A stretch of 64,000 nt of DNA from Saprospiraceae bacterium (GTDB lineage: Bacteria; Bacteroidota; Bacteroidia; Chitinophagales; Saprospiraceae). The DNA lies in the NCBI GenBank assembly GCA_016710235.1, contig JADJLG010000001.1, forward strand, positions 2,531,501-2,595,500, in the 5' to 3' direction. Positions within the stretch are counted from its first letter, which is position 1, and the number at the start of each line of letters is the position of its first letter. Positions 54,737 through 63,535 of the stretch are shown here, one piece after another. The position numbers and the translations under genes are program-made. Below the pieces are notes generated by a model. The model was not told where the DNA came from and did not search any database. It saw nothing but the letters and a program-made list of their open reading frames with translations.

Positions 54737-57436
54737 TTACTTTACTAAGGTGATATCACCCACCAATTTATTCATGAATCCTTTATTGTTTTCATATTCT
54801 ATGATGTACACAAAGACATTGGGATTGAGAGCTTGTCCAAGGAAAGTCCCATCCCATTCCGGATTCGACGAATCACTGAAGAATACCCTTTGACCTTGAT
54901 TATTGAATATCGAACAGGATTTGATGATTAAGCCCGGGCTGGCGAATACAGTCCACTTGTCATTGACCATGTCTCCATTTGGAGAAAAAACATTTGGAAC
55001 ATATATAGCAGTTTTTTCCAGCAGCTGTATGCTGAATGTGGAGCTGAGACCACAACCATTTTCATCTATAGCATCAAGGGTATAATCCTGAGATCTCATC
55101 ACTCTGACATGGATTTCATTTTTATCCAATTCCATGATTTGATCGTCCAATGGTTGGATTTGGTATTGACGCAGTTTGTTGCTATCTGCATACAGTTGCA
55201 AAATCAATTGATCATCGAGATAAGCACTATATACACCTGTGATTTTGAGTGAGTTTTTAGGAAAGGAGATTACATTCAGTTGCTCTATAGTATCACAGTC
55301 TGTTCCTGTACCGGGTATAATCAAGTGGTATGTTCTACCAGGGGCATAAGAGTGATTTTTATACCATAAAATACTATCCGGGCATATCATGAAGTCAGTA
55401 TTGTAGCGCAGCAAATCCTTGCGTGAAGTAATCACTGTCAAGCTGGTATCACAGGCATACGACTGAACGGGTAGGTTAAAAAAGTAAATGCTATCGGGTT
55501 TTAGCCAGTGGTTCCGGTAGGGTATTTCTGTTCCCTCACATATGGAGATGCTATCTGTCTTAAAGACTTGTGTGGCTTCTTTTAGCTCAATGATATAGAT
55601 GCTGTCACATTGGGAATTCCTGCTGATGGTGTCTCTTATGGTCTGTCCGGAGGAATAACTTTTGTTTTTGTACACAAAATTTTTGTTTCTACAAACTGTT
55701 ACGGAAGACTGTTCTTCGACAGGACCGGAACGGAAATCAACAAAGATCGAGTCTCTTGTGATACACCAGTTGGTATCTTTGATTTCTGCCCAATACCATC
55801 CGGGAGAGTTGACATTCCAGGAGAACCTTTTCTTCCCATCACTCCAGGTCGGTACATAGAGGCTTGTGTGCGGATCTATCATAAAGTCAGTGGATTGGCA
55901 CAATACAGTGTCTCTGCCCAGATTGAAGGGAGTCTGTGGATAGTATGTGATTTTTACCCTGACGCTGTCACTATAGCACTGAGGCCTATCCAGCACATAG
56001 GTATATATGCCTTGCGAATCTATACCGGGTGTGAATTGACCGGTATTAACTTCGTGGAGTGGTTCAAGCCATCTGCCCCCTTTGTTCTTTGGGGCTTGAA
56101 TAGCAATGAATAGATCAAACGGAGGGTCTGATCTACAAACTGTATATTCCCCATATGAGCCTGCTTCAGGTAATCTCGGGATGTCGATGGTGACGAGAGC
56201 ATCTACCAGTTGGCCTTTGGCGTACATCTTGATGCGGAGCTCCCTTGAGCCTTCTGTAGGGACTGGCAGGAGATTGTGATATCGCAGTGACTGAATCAGA
56301 GCTTTCCAGTCCATGGTACTCGCTGATGCTTTATTGTAAACAGAGAGCCTTTGAGGTCCGGATTGGACGATGAGAAAGTTTGGATCAGAGCTGGTGCAAA
56401 GTAAGTTTTCGTTGAGGCCGTCCAATGGCGGCAGATAAAATTCGAGTTGTAGGCTGTCGATGGGGTATATGGAGTGGATATAGAGATCATCGTCACAAAG
56501 GGAGATGCTGTCCGTTGGGCAGGGTGCATAGAAGCTATTGCCATTGGTATAATCACCGCTGCTTCCATCTTCGTCAAGGTCCAGAGCGAGGACGCAGCGT
56601 GATGACATAAACTCAGACTCATGAGCCAGAGAGGTAAAAGAGTATTCTCCGTTTAAGGAAGATTTCTTGCAGACGAGTTTTTGGGTTTTGTCTCTGAGGT
56701 TGATCTGATAAACTTCCACACCTGATTTAGGGCTGCTAAAATTGTAAACGAGAGTCAGATAGAGATCTACAGAGTCACATGAATGAAAGTACTGGTTGAG
56801 CGACATTCTTACGGCATTATAAGGACCGGCAAGGTTGGCAGAATCAAAGCGGAGAGACATGATATAGACCGGTAAGTCCGGCTTATCCAGAGGTATTTCG
56901 TAGAGCATCGTAGAATCAAAATAATTTTGTTCAATAACAGCTCCTGTGATGCCATAAAGCTTGTCATGGAGTATCGTCAAAGCCTCCCACTGCAAGCCGG
57001 GTTTTAGTGTAGATAAAGTCCTCGCAAGAGAATCCCTTTTGTATTTGTAGGGCATGTACTTCAGTCTTCCATCTTGCAATCCGATATAATGTATGCCTTG
57101 ATAGTCAAGTGCAAAGGATTGAATTCCACCGTCGAAAAACGGGCGACTACTGAAAATTGACCTTGATTTTGTGAGTGGTCCTTTATTTAGTGATTCATCA
57201 GTTTGTACATAATAGGAATCATCACTATATTCTATATGTTTATTCGAATTGAAATGATATTCATCGTAAAATCCATTTATGCGCATAATCATTGTGCTGC
57301 TATCGCTGCAGTCATTAAGGCGCAATTTTACAATCTCATGACCGAAAGAGGTTTGAGTTTTGTATATTGTAAATTCTTGTGAATACGACATTGTAGTCAT
57401 CATCCAGGCAAAAAAACAGATGAAATAAATTCTCAT
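54737..57436 (-). CDS. Exported protein with gliding-motility-associated C-terminal (CHU_C) domain
   Basis: An 899-residue protein with a signal peptide (FICFFAWMMTTMSYSQ, ending about residue 19). The N-terminal half has propeller-like or LVIVD-like segments describing repeated FALDYQGIHYIGLQDGRLKY and related strands. The middle has Cys-containing repeats (CRNKNFVYKNKSYSSGQTIR, CEGTEIPYRNHWLKPDS, CPDSILWYKNHSYAPGRTY). The last 85 residues are the gliding-motility-associated domain (IYVPNVFSPNGDMVNDKWTV...CSIFNNQGQRVF...WDGTFLGQALNPNVFVYIIE), a type B T9SS sorting signal. It is exported by T9SS. Function beyond surface location is unknown. The gene is monocistronic. Confidence 0.9.
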   Translation of the reverse strand: MRIYFICFFAWMMTTMSYSQEFTIYKTQTSFGHEIVKLRLNDCSDSSTMIMRINGFYDEYHFNSNKHIEYSDDSYYVQTDESLNKGPLTKSRSIFSSRPFFDGGIQSFALDYQGIHYIGLQDGRLKYMPYKYKRDSLARTLSTLKPGLQWEALTILHDKLYGITGAVIEQNYFDSTMLYEIPLDKPDLPVYIMSLRFDSANLAGPYNAVRMSLNQYFHSCDSVDLYLTLVYNFSSPKSGVEVYQINLRDKTQKLVCKKSSLNGEYSFTSLAHESEFMSSRCVLALDLDEDGSSGDYTNGNSFYAPCPTDSISLCDDDLYIHSIYPIDSLQLEFYLPPLDGLNENLLCTSSDPNFLIVQSGPQRLSVYNKASASTMDWKALIQSLRYHNLLPVPTEGSRELRIKMYAKGQLVDALVTIDIPRLPEAGSYGEYTVCRSDPPFDLFIAIQAPKNKGGRWLEPLHEVNTGQFTPGIDSQGIYTYVLDRPQCYSDSVRVKITYYPQTPFNLGRDTVLCQSTDFMIDPHTSLYVPTWSDGKKRFSWNVNSPGWYWAEIKDTNWCITRDSIFVDFRSGPVEEQSSVTVCRNKNFVYKNKSYSSGQTIRDTISRNSQCDSIYIIELKEATQVFKTDSISICEGTEIPYRNHWLKPDSIYFFNLPVQSYACDTSLTVITSRKDLLRYNTDFMICPDSILWYKNHSYAPGRTYHLIIPGTGTDCDTIEQLNVISFPKNSLKITGVYSAYLDDQLILQLYADSNKLRQYQIQPLDDQIMELDKNEIHVRVMRSQDYTLDAIDENGCGLSSTFSIQLLEKTAIYVPNVFSPNGDMVNDKWTVFASPGLIIKSCSIFNNQGQRVFFSDSSNPEWDGTFLGQALNPNVFVYIIEYENNKGFMNKLVGDITLVK

Positions 57437-57761
57437 GGTAGGGGATTGTCCAAATAATAGAAGTATGATAAATTTAATTCCTGCTATAAAATTACAGTAA
57501 AATCAGGAAATCAAAAGAATTGAATTTACTTTTCCATAATTCCAATCAGCAAGATTAAACATGGTATAAATAAGGGAATTCGCTTACTTTAAAGACTAAA
57601 ATGGTGAATACTTGCCCTCTGATTTGAAAAGAATTTCATCTGGTTCCCAAACATCATCGACATAACCATAAAGAGGACAATAAAAATCGAATAGAGGAAT
57701 TGTTTTTCATCATGATCAATGGCCTGCAAGGGAGTAAAAACCGGATAATTTGCTTTCTCCG
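57437..57761. other. Spacer with no supported gene
   Basis: Between the gliding-domain gene start and the DUF983 stop. A minus-strand frame extends DUF983 shadow sequence (57589-57888) but has no independent support. No hairpin or consensus promoter is evident. Confidence 0.35.
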
Positions 57762-58130
57762 CTATGCCCTCCTTTCTTTTGGCTTGTACTTCACCAATAT
57801 GTGGATCCAAAGTGATCTTGCCAACCTGAAAAGGAAAACAAAAAATACGGCAAGCGTTAAGGCAAGTAATCCTACTGCAAGAACCCAATCCATATGAAAT
57901 ACTAATATCAAAGTGCCTACAAAGATGAGGCTGAAGAATGCCGAAATGATGTAACTCAGAAACATAGCACCGTAATAGAATCCCGGTTCACGAAAAAACT
58001 CTTCATTGCAAACTCCGCATCTCTCGTTCATTGTAAAAGAGTAATCGAACAGTTTATTGTTGGGAAAAAGACTTCCTTTTCTACAAGCGGGACATTTCAT
58101 CCCCAGCACAGATTGTATCCAGTTAGGCAT
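57762..58130 (-). CDS. DUF983 family membrane protein
   Basis: A 122-residue protein from the ATG at 58130. The longer open frame upstream (to 58361) only traverses the hydroxyacyl-CoA dehydrogenase gene and its tandem repeat, so it is rejected. A zinc-finger-like start, KCPACRKGSLF with a second pair CGVCNEEF, is followed by two membrane segments (GAMFLSYIISAFFSLIFVGT and WVLAVGLLALTLAVFFVFLF). This is the DUF983 layout, function unknown. It lies 17 bases after the upstream stop and is probably co-transcribed with that gene. Confidence 0.85.
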   Translation of the reverse strand: MPNWIQSVLGMKCPACRKGSLFPNNKLFDYSFTMNERCGVCNEEFFREPGFYYGAMFLSYIISAFFSLIFVGTLILVFHMDWVLAVGLLALTLAVFFVFLFRLARSLWIHILVKYKPKERRA

Positions 58131-58147
58131 TGAATTTTGTTTGGCAG

Positions 58148-59077
58148 TTAATGTGAAAAATGAGAATAATGAGAAAAGTGTGAAGAATGAGAAAAATGTG
58201 AAGAAACCACGAGATCTTTTTTTCCAGGAGTATAGGTATAGAATCCCTCGCCGGATTTTACCCCTAGATTTCCTGCGGTGACCATGTTTACAAGCAGTGG
58301 GCAAGGTGTGTACTTGTCCAATCCCAGACCCTGATGAAGTAACCTCAATATCGACAGACATACATCCAATCCGATGAAATCTGCGAGTTGTAGAGGACCC
58401 ATGGGATGCGCCATCCCGAGTTTCATGATTTGATCAATTTCTGATACTCCGGCTACTCCTTCATGTAGAGAATAGATGGCTTCATTGATCAAAGGCATCA
58501 GAATTCTGTTGGCGATGAATCCCGGAAAGTCCTCCACAACGATTGGGATTTTGTCCAATTTTTCTGATAGATCTATGATCGTTTCGCATACAGTTTCCTG
58601 AGTTGAATAGCCTTTAATGATTTCAACAAGTTTCATCACAGGAACCGGATTCATAAAATGCATTCCGATCACTTGCTGCGGGCGTTTGGTTGCTGCGGCA
58701 ATTTTTGTGATGGATATTGACGAAGTGTTTGAGGCTAGAATGCAATTTGGAGGGGCAGCATTATCAATTTCCGCAAATATTTTCAGTTTGACCGCTTCAT
58801 TTTCCGTAGCCGCTTCAATGACCAAATCGGCTTCTGCAACGGCCTCACTAATGGAGCTATACTTACTTATTCTATTATATGCGGCTTGACTTTCTTCGAA
58901 GGTCAAGATCCCTTTCTCAACTTGTCTGTTCAAGTTTTTTGAGATGGTCTGGAGCGCTTTGTCCAGTGCTGAATCTGAGATATCACAAAGCTTTGTTTCA
59001 AAGCCGAATTGAGCACAAACGTGTGCTATACCATTGCCCATGGTACCTGCACCTATTACTGTTATTTTGTTGATCAC
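58148..59077 (-). CDS. 3-hydroxyacyl/3-hydroxybutyryl-CoA dehydrogenase
   Basis: A 309-residue protein from the GTG at 59077 (next residues INKITVIGAGTMGNGIAHVC). A longer frame to an ATG at 59152 would add 25 residues before the Rossmann glycine loop, which is atypical. Catalytic marks are VIEAATENEAVKLKIF, GMHFMNPVPVMKLVEII (catalytic His), and VVEDFPGFIANRILMPLINE. It oxidises 3-hydroxyacyl-CoA with NAD(P). The body ends GFYTYTPGKKD; an added tail of SHFSHSSHFSHYSHFSH comes from a nine-base tandem repeat. It is divergent from the kinase gene and followed by DUF983. Confidence 0.92.
   Translation of the reverse strand: MINKITVIGAGTMGNGIAHVCAQFGFETKLCDISDSALDKALQTISKNLNRQVEKGILTFEESQAAYNRISKYSSISEAVAEADLVIEAATENEAVKLKIFAEIDNAAPPNCILASNTSSISITKIAAATKRPQQVIGMHFMNPVPVMKLVEIIKGYSTQETVCETIIDLSEKLDKIPIVVEDFPGFIANRILMPLINEAIYSLHEGVAGVSEIDQIMKLGMAHPMGPLQLADFIGLDVCLSILRLLHQGLGLDKYTPCPLLVNMVTAGNLGVKSGEGFYTYTPGKKDLVVSSHFSHSSHFSHYSHFSH
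58152..58205. repeat. Six-unit, nine-base tandem repeat
   Basis: Units are TGTGAAAAA, TGAGAATAA, TGAGAAAAG, TGTGAAGAA, TGAGAAAAA and TGTGAAGAA on the plus strand. On the minus strand they encode the His/Ser/Phe-rich tail of the dehydrogenase. Each unit keeps the frame, so copy-number change would lengthen or shorten the tail without a frameshift. Confidence 0.9.
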
Positions 59078-59154
59078 GGGAAAATATTTATGCTGTAAAT
59101 CAAAGTTTTGAGTAGAATGTTTACACAATGCATGGATTTTTCTACATTGCATGC

Positions 59155-60009
59155 ATGATATTACTGGCAGATGCAGGTTCTACCAAAACGGAGTGGGCAG
59201 TATTGGAGAACACCACGATGATAGATCGATGGGAATCACCGGGACTAAATCCATTGACTATGTCAGGATCCGCCATATCATCCACTTTGCACGAAGCACT
59301 CCACATCGTGAGGATGCGTTATGCCTGGAAATCCATATATTTCTATGGAGCGGGCTGTCGAGACCAAGGCCAGCTAATCATGAAGGATTTAATCGGTCAG
59401 ATTATTCCTTCTGTGGAGATACACGTTCATTCTGATCTCTTGGGAGCTTGTAGAGCTGTGGAAAATGGACTGCCATCTTTGGTTTCAATCATGGGCACGG
59501 GTAGTAGTTGTTGTATCTCAGACGGAAATCAGATTCTGGACCAGTCGTCATCATTGGGCTATATACTGGGAGACGAAGGCGGCGGAGCTGACATTGGTAG
59601 AAAGTTTGTCAAGTTGTTTTACTCTGGCAAAGTAGATCCGGATATCTCGAATGCCTTTATTGCAGCTACAGGGATGGATCAGCAGAACTGGATCCCTCAA
59701 TTTTACAAGGCTGAGGATAAAGCCAACCTTCTGGGGATGATTGCTCGATTTGTGCTTCAGAATATTGACAGGAGTCTTTGTCGTGATATCATAGTCCAGT
59801 CAATAGATGATTTTTTTAATTTTTATGCAAATCCCTTATTGGATAGACAAAGGATTGAAGGGCTCTATTTTATAGGCGGTGTTGCATTTCAAATTCGGGA
59901 AATATTGGACGATTATTGTCGGGAGAGAAAGCTGCCCTTACCACAAATACTGCGAAGACCTTTGGAAGGAATAGTTCGTTATCATATATTGCATTCTTTA
60001 TCGAATTAG
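59155..60009 (+). CDS. BadF/BadG-type kinase (N-acetylglucosamine kinase-like)
   Basis: A 284-residue protein from the ATG at 59155. An earlier ATG at 59128 adds nine residues not typical of the family. It has the sugar-kinase/Hsp70/actin fold: ILLADAGSTKTEWAVLE (phosphate 1), VSIMGTGSSCCISDG (phosphate 2), and LGYILGDEGGGADIGRKFVK. Homologs phosphorylate N-acetylglucosamine or related amino sugars. It is followed after four bases by pfkA, consistent with sugar entry into glycolysis. The exact substrate is not proved. Confidence 0.88.
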   Translation: MILLADAGSTKTEWAVLENTTMIDRWESPGLNPLTMSGSAISSTLHEALHIVRMRYAWKSIYFYGAGCRDQGQLIMKDLIGQIIPSVEIHVHSDLLGACRAVENGLPSLVSIMGTGSSCCISDGNQILDQSSSLGYILGDEGGGADIGRKFVKLFYSGKVDPDISNAFIAATGMDQQNWIPQFYKAEDKANLLGMIARFVLQNIDRSLCRDIIVQSIDDFFNFYANPLLDRQRIEGLYFIGGVAFQIREILDDYCRERKLPLPQILRRPLEGIVRYHILHSLSN

Positions 60010-60013
60010 ACCA

Positions 60014-60994
60014 ATGCAAGACATCAAAAGAATAGCTGTGTTTACTTCAGGTGGCGATGCTCCGGGCATGAACGCAGCAGTCAGAGCAATAATCAGGACG
60101 GCGAGTTTCCATGATTTGCATGTGTATGGCATACAACGTGGCTACGAAGGTATGATAGATGGTGAAATTGACAGGTTGGAAATCAGCGACTCAGCAAATA
60201 TTATCCAGAGAGGGGGTACCTTTTTGAAGACTGCGAGAAGTCAGAGATTTATGACTGTTGAGGGGCGGCAAGCGGCTTATGCCAATTTGGTGGAACATGA
60301 TATTGATGCATTGGTGGCGATAGGTGGCAATGGCACATTTGCCGGCGCCCTTCAGTTTAACAAGGAATTCAAAATGCCTATCATCGGTCTGCCTGGAACG
60401 ATTGATAATGATCTTTACGGTACCGATTTTACAATAGGATTTGATACTGCGGTAAATACCGCTATAGAGGCTGTCGACAAGATCAGGGATACTGCCGATT
60501 CTCACAATCGACTGTTTCTGATCGAAGTTATGGGCAGGCACTCAGGATTTATAGCAGTTTACACAGCTATTTGTTCCGGTGCCAGTGCTTTTTTGGTGCC
60601 TGAGGTGGAAACGAATATTGACGGGTTAATCGAAAAGTTGAAAAAGTCATTGAGGAGAAAGAAACTGTTTGGACTAGTAATCGTAGCAGAAGGAAACCAT
60701 ATTGGCAATAGTATGGAGATCGCAAAACTTATCCAGGAAAGAACCACTGAATATGATCTCCGTGTGACGATGCTCGGTCATTTGCAAAGGGGAGGTTCAC
60801 CAAGTGCCGCCGATCGTTTACTCGCTAGCAGGTTGGGCTATGAAGCTGTAACAGCACTCATGCAAGGTAAACAAAATGTGATGGTCGGTATCGTCCACCA
60901 AAATGTGGAATTCACACCTTTCAGCAAGGCGATCAAATCGAAGAAAGAGCCTGATGATCATTTGATTGAAATCACTGAAATCTTGGGAATGTGA
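60014..60994 (+). CDS. pfkA: ATP-type 6-phosphofructokinase
   Basis: A 326-residue enzyme. Motifs are FTSGGDAPGMNAAVRAI, GLPGTIDNDLYGTDFTIGFD (catalytic Asp in TIDND), EVMGRHSGFIAVYTAI, and MLGHLQRGGSPSAADRL. The Gly after the third conserved position and the Gly in PGTIDND are the ATP-type choices rather than pyrophosphate-type. The usual GGDGS is GGNGT here, losing an Asp known to help bind Mg-ATP in the E. coli enzyme. It catalyses the committed step of glycolysis. It is co-transcribed with the kinase upstream and three bases from the next open frame. Confidence 0.94.
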   Translation: MQDIKRIAVFTSGGDAPGMNAAVRAIIRTASFHDLHVYGIQRGYEGMIDGEIDRLEISDSANIIQRGGTFLKTARSQRFMTVEGRQAAYANLVEHDIDALVAIGGNGTFAGALQFNKEFKMPIIGLPGTIDNDLYGTDFTIGFDTAVNTAIEAVDKIRDTADSHNRLFLIEVMGRHSGFIAVYTAICSGASAFLVPEVETNIDGLIEKLKKSLRRKKLFGLVIVAEGNHIGNSMEIAKLIQERTTEYDLRVTMLGHLQRGGSPSAADRLLASRLGYEAVTALMQGKQNVMVGIVHQNVEFTPFSKAIKSKKEPDDHLIEITEILGM

Positions 60995-61150
60995 TCTTTG
61001 AAAAGATCTGAGTCGTCAAAACGGATAGCACTTTTTTTCATTAGATTAATTCCTTTGATATCCTTTCGGTTGAGTATTTTTGCGAAGAAGCTGAAGAGAA
61101 GAATTAGCTTAGTTTTTAGAATTAAAATCATCAATAAATTAAGAGAAATC

Positions 61151-61633
61151 ATGATAAAGAAAGTACAAGGAGACATCTTGTTGAGTAAAGCGGACGCTAT
61201 CGCACACGGAGTTGCGCCGATGGATCATTTTGATTCCGGATTGGCAGCACATCTAAGAGAAGATTTTCCTTCCCTCTATAAAGATTTTAGGCATTTCTGT
61301 CAGACATATCACCCAAAACCGGGAAGTGTCTGGTTGTGGCAAGGAATCAATCACAAGAAGATATTCAATCTGATGACGCAGGAAGCACCGCAGACGAATT
61401 CCAGTCATCCGGGAAAAGCAAGTTTGCACAATCTGAGACATTGCTTGAAAGATCTTGTGCATGAGATAGAAAAAAACAATATTCAAAGTATTGCATTGCC
61501 TAAAGTAGCCACAGGAGTAGGAGGTCTAGATTGGAATGAGGTAGAACCAATTATCGTAGAACATTTTGCTCACAGCAAGATACCGGTCTATATTTATGAT
61601 AAGTATGTAAAAGGTCAGGCAGCGGAAGAATAG
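61151..61633 (+). CDS. Macro domain protein (ADP-ribose binding or hydrolysing)
   Basis: A 160-residue protein from the ATG at 61151. The longer frame beginning at 60998 adds 51 basic, low-information residues that overlap nothing recognisable. The macro fold shows as KKVQGDILLSKADAIAHGVA, FDSGLAAHLREDFPSLYKDF, NLMTQEAPQTNSSHPG, and IALPKVATGVGGLDWNEVEP. The last is closest to TARG1/DarG-type macro domains that remove ADP-ribose. No DarT-type toxin lies next to it, so a toxin-antitoxin role is not supported. Function remains ADP-ribose handling in general. Confidence 0.85.
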   Translation: MIKKVQGDILLSKADAIAHGVAPMDHFDSGLAAHLREDFPSLYKDFRHFCQTYHPKPGSVWLWQGINHKKIFNLMTQEAPQTNSSHPGKASLHNLRHCLKDLVHEIEKNNIQSIALPKVATGVGGLDWNEVEPIIVEHFAHSKIPVYIYDKYVKGQAAEE

Positions 61634-61695
61634 TTCGCGACAACACATATAGAAATATTATTGTTTGCTCAACCAGTAGAATAGTCTGCACATAG

Positions 61696-62100
61696 ATGAA
61701 GAAATCTGAGTCCTTTTATGAAAAAATAGCGTATCTGTTTTATGCAGTTGCCGATGCTGATGGTACAGTTCATCCTGACGAATTTGCTCATCTCCACTCT
61801 GAAATCAACAACTTCTGGAGAAAGACAGATCGTGCTAAACATGATTTTGATACAGATGGAGGGATCGAAGTTGAAGCCATCTTCGAGTGGCTTGAAGATG
61901 AAGGCTACAGTGCGGAAGACGCATTAGGAGATTTCAAACTTTTTGCCGAAGAGCATCCCTACTTTTTTGATACTGAGACTACAGAATTAATTCTGCACAC
62001 CTGTCATGAAATTGCCTACAACTTCAAGAAAATCAATAAGTCGGAAGCGAAGATGATGGAAGACATAGAGCATTTTCTTCAAAATCTTGGGGGAGAGTAG
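61696..62100 (+). CDS. TerB-like small helical protein
   Basis: A 134-residue acidic helical protein. The opening FYEKIAYLFYAVADADGTVH followed by PDEF fits the TerB pattern of helix, acidic metal-binding-like loop (DADGTVHPDE) and second helix. The second half has FLQNLGG at the end and a repeat helix (HTCHEIAYNFKKINKSEAKM). TerB-like proteins are linked to metal stress and membrane-associated complexes, though many free-standing ones have unknown roles. It lies 62 bases after the macro gene and before a strong terminator. Confidence 0.72.
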   Translation: MKKSESFYEKIAYLFYAVADADGTVHPDEFAHLHSEINNFWRKTDRAKHDFDTDGGIEVEAIFEWLEDEGYSAEDALGDFKLFAEEHPYFFDTETTELILHTCHEIAYNFKKINKSEAKMMEDIEHFLQNLGGE

Positions 62101-62223
62101 GGTTTATCTTCCTCTTTTATTTTGATTAAAAGTCTGCAAAGTCAATTCAGCCATGGTTTGAAGATTAATCTTGAAAGATCTCTGCGCTGCACAATAAGGC
62201 TTATCTAAAATTTCTATACTTAT

Positions 62224-62252
62224 GCATTAAGCACCGCTTAATGCCTTTTTTT
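62224..62252 (+). terminator. Terminator after the TerB-like gene
   Basis: GCATTAAGC and GCTTAATGC form a perfect nine-base stem with an ACC loop, followed by seven T. The minus strand lacks a T-run, so it acts on the plus strand, ending the kinase-pfkA-macro-TerB run. Confidence 0.88.
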
Positions 62253-62364
62253 AAAAATTAAATTGGTGCTTGTCTTTCCTCGAGATATAAATTAGGCTTT
62301 ATAAAACAGGTCGATGCAAAGAGAGTAAAAACTCCTATAAATTTATAAAGAGTAAAAGGAATGA

Positions 62365-63345
62365 TCAATCAAATGATTGGTTTGCAATGGATGCTTTTTC
62401 GACCATCTCCTGATATTCTTTTGGATCTAAACCATCCATGCAGTAGTGGATTGGATTGACTGGTTTGCCATTGAAATGAACCTCATAGTGACAATGTGGA
62501 CCGGTAGAGGTGCCTGTATTGCCTATAGTACCTATTTTTTGGCCTTTGGTAACTTTTTCACCTTGTCGCACCACAATATCCTTCATATGAGCATACAAGG
62601 TCACGTAGCCAAATCCGTGATCTATGGTGACAGAGCGTCCATAGCCGGAGGATTTATTTTCTACTTTGACTACCTTACCGTCACCTGTGGATTGGATAGG
62701 TGTGCCTGCCGGCGCAGTAAAATCAATACCTTGATGCATTTTGTTGATCTTGTGAAGGGGATGCAAGCGGATACCAAATCCCGACAGTTGTTCAACATTG
62801 CGCTCCAACTTGTCTATACGAACAGGTTTTACTGAGGGAATGCTGGCAATCATGTCTTCTCGGGTTCTCGCCAATTTTTCCAGAGTATCGAGCGATTTTG
62901 ATTGGAGATACAACTGTTTTTCAAGCTTTCCAACTTGTTCTTTGATATCACGTAGCGAGCCGGAATTTTTTAAGTGATTGAGATAAGAAGAAGGGTCGTG
63001 TCCTCCGACTCCCGATTCCCACAGACCTTGATCTATCGGATCCATTCCAAAAAGTACACGATGAACTTTGGCATCTCTGTTCTGAAGGTTTTGAAGAATT
63101 TTTGAAGCTTTTTCAGTTTGATCTTTCATTGAAAGAAACTGATACTCCATTTGTGTCAGTTCTTTGCGAAGTGCTTTTTCTCCAGGACTTGGAAAATACT
63201 CAGATGTGAGGAAAGTGAAAATAATAGCGGTGATTACGACTGCGCACAGGAACATAAATGCGCGCAGCACGAGATTCTTCCTCGAAAGCTTGACTTTCTC
63301 GAATTGGAGCGTATGGGGGTTGTATACGTATTTTTCTCCTCTCAT
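62365..63345 (-). CDS. M23 family metallopeptidase, membrane anchored
   Basis: A 326-residue protein. A single membrane segment lies near residues 24-47 (LVLRAFMFLCAVVITAIIFT), followed by a coiled coil to about 170. The LytM/M23 domain at the C-terminus has the zinc ligands in MHQGIDFTAPAGTP (HxxxD) and GPHCHYEVHFNG (HxH). It probably cleaves peptidoglycan cross-links, or if some ligands are inactive, activates amidases. It faces the periplasm. It is divergent from alaS. Confidence 0.93.
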   Translation of the reverse strand: MRGEKYVYNPHTLQFEKVKLSRKNLVLRAFMFLCAVVITAIIFTFLTSEYFPSPGEKALRKELTQMEYQFLSMKDQTEKASKILQNLQNRDAKVHRVLFGMDPIDQGLWESGVGGHDPSSYLNHLKNSGSLRDIKEQVGKLEKQLYLQSKSLDTLEKLARTREDMIASIPSVKPVRIDKLERNVEQLSGFGIRLHPLHKINKMHQGIDFTAPAGTPIQSTGDGKVVKVENKSSGYGRSVTIDHGFGYVTLYAHMKDIVVRQGEKVTKGQKIGTIGNTGTSTGPHCHYEVHFNGKPVNPIHYCMDGLDPKEYQEMVEKASIANQSFD

Positions 63346-63462
63346 TTCAGCATCGGTGGTAATTTAATTACTTTTGCGATCCGAGACGAAACTCGTTTTG
63401 TTTGATTCATACAAAGTTAAGAATTTCTCGTAATTCGCGAGTAAGTTGGTTCGGCAAAATAA

Positions 63463-63480
63463 TATATATATATATATTAT
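63463..63480. repeat. AT dinucleotide run in the M23-alaS divergent spacer
   Basis: About eight AT/TA units in a row. Such runs are slippage-prone and sit in the shared promoter region of the two divergent genes. Confidence 0.7.
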
Positions 63481-63535
63481 CTTTATAAATAAAAGAAATT
63501 CAATATTTTAGAAAATAATTTTAGAAAATAAAAAC

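Noticed and set aside
57589..57888. 99-codon minus-strand frame overlapping DUF983
   Set aside because: It is in a different frame from the DUF983 gene and has no independent family support; the hydrophobic stretch near its end could be chance.
58131..58361. 77-residue N-terminal extension of DUF983
   Set aside because: It overlaps the dehydrogenase gene and translates the tandem repeat as FFTFFS-type sequence; family homology starts at the ATG at 58130.
60998..61150. 51-residue N-terminal extension of the macro-domain protein
   Set aside because: Basic, low-information sequence without family match; the macro fold begins at the ATG at 61151.
61151..62100. Macro plus TerB-like genes as a DarTG toxin-antitoxin or tellurite-resistance island
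   Set aside because: No DarT-type transferase and no other Ter genes are present, so neither system is supported.
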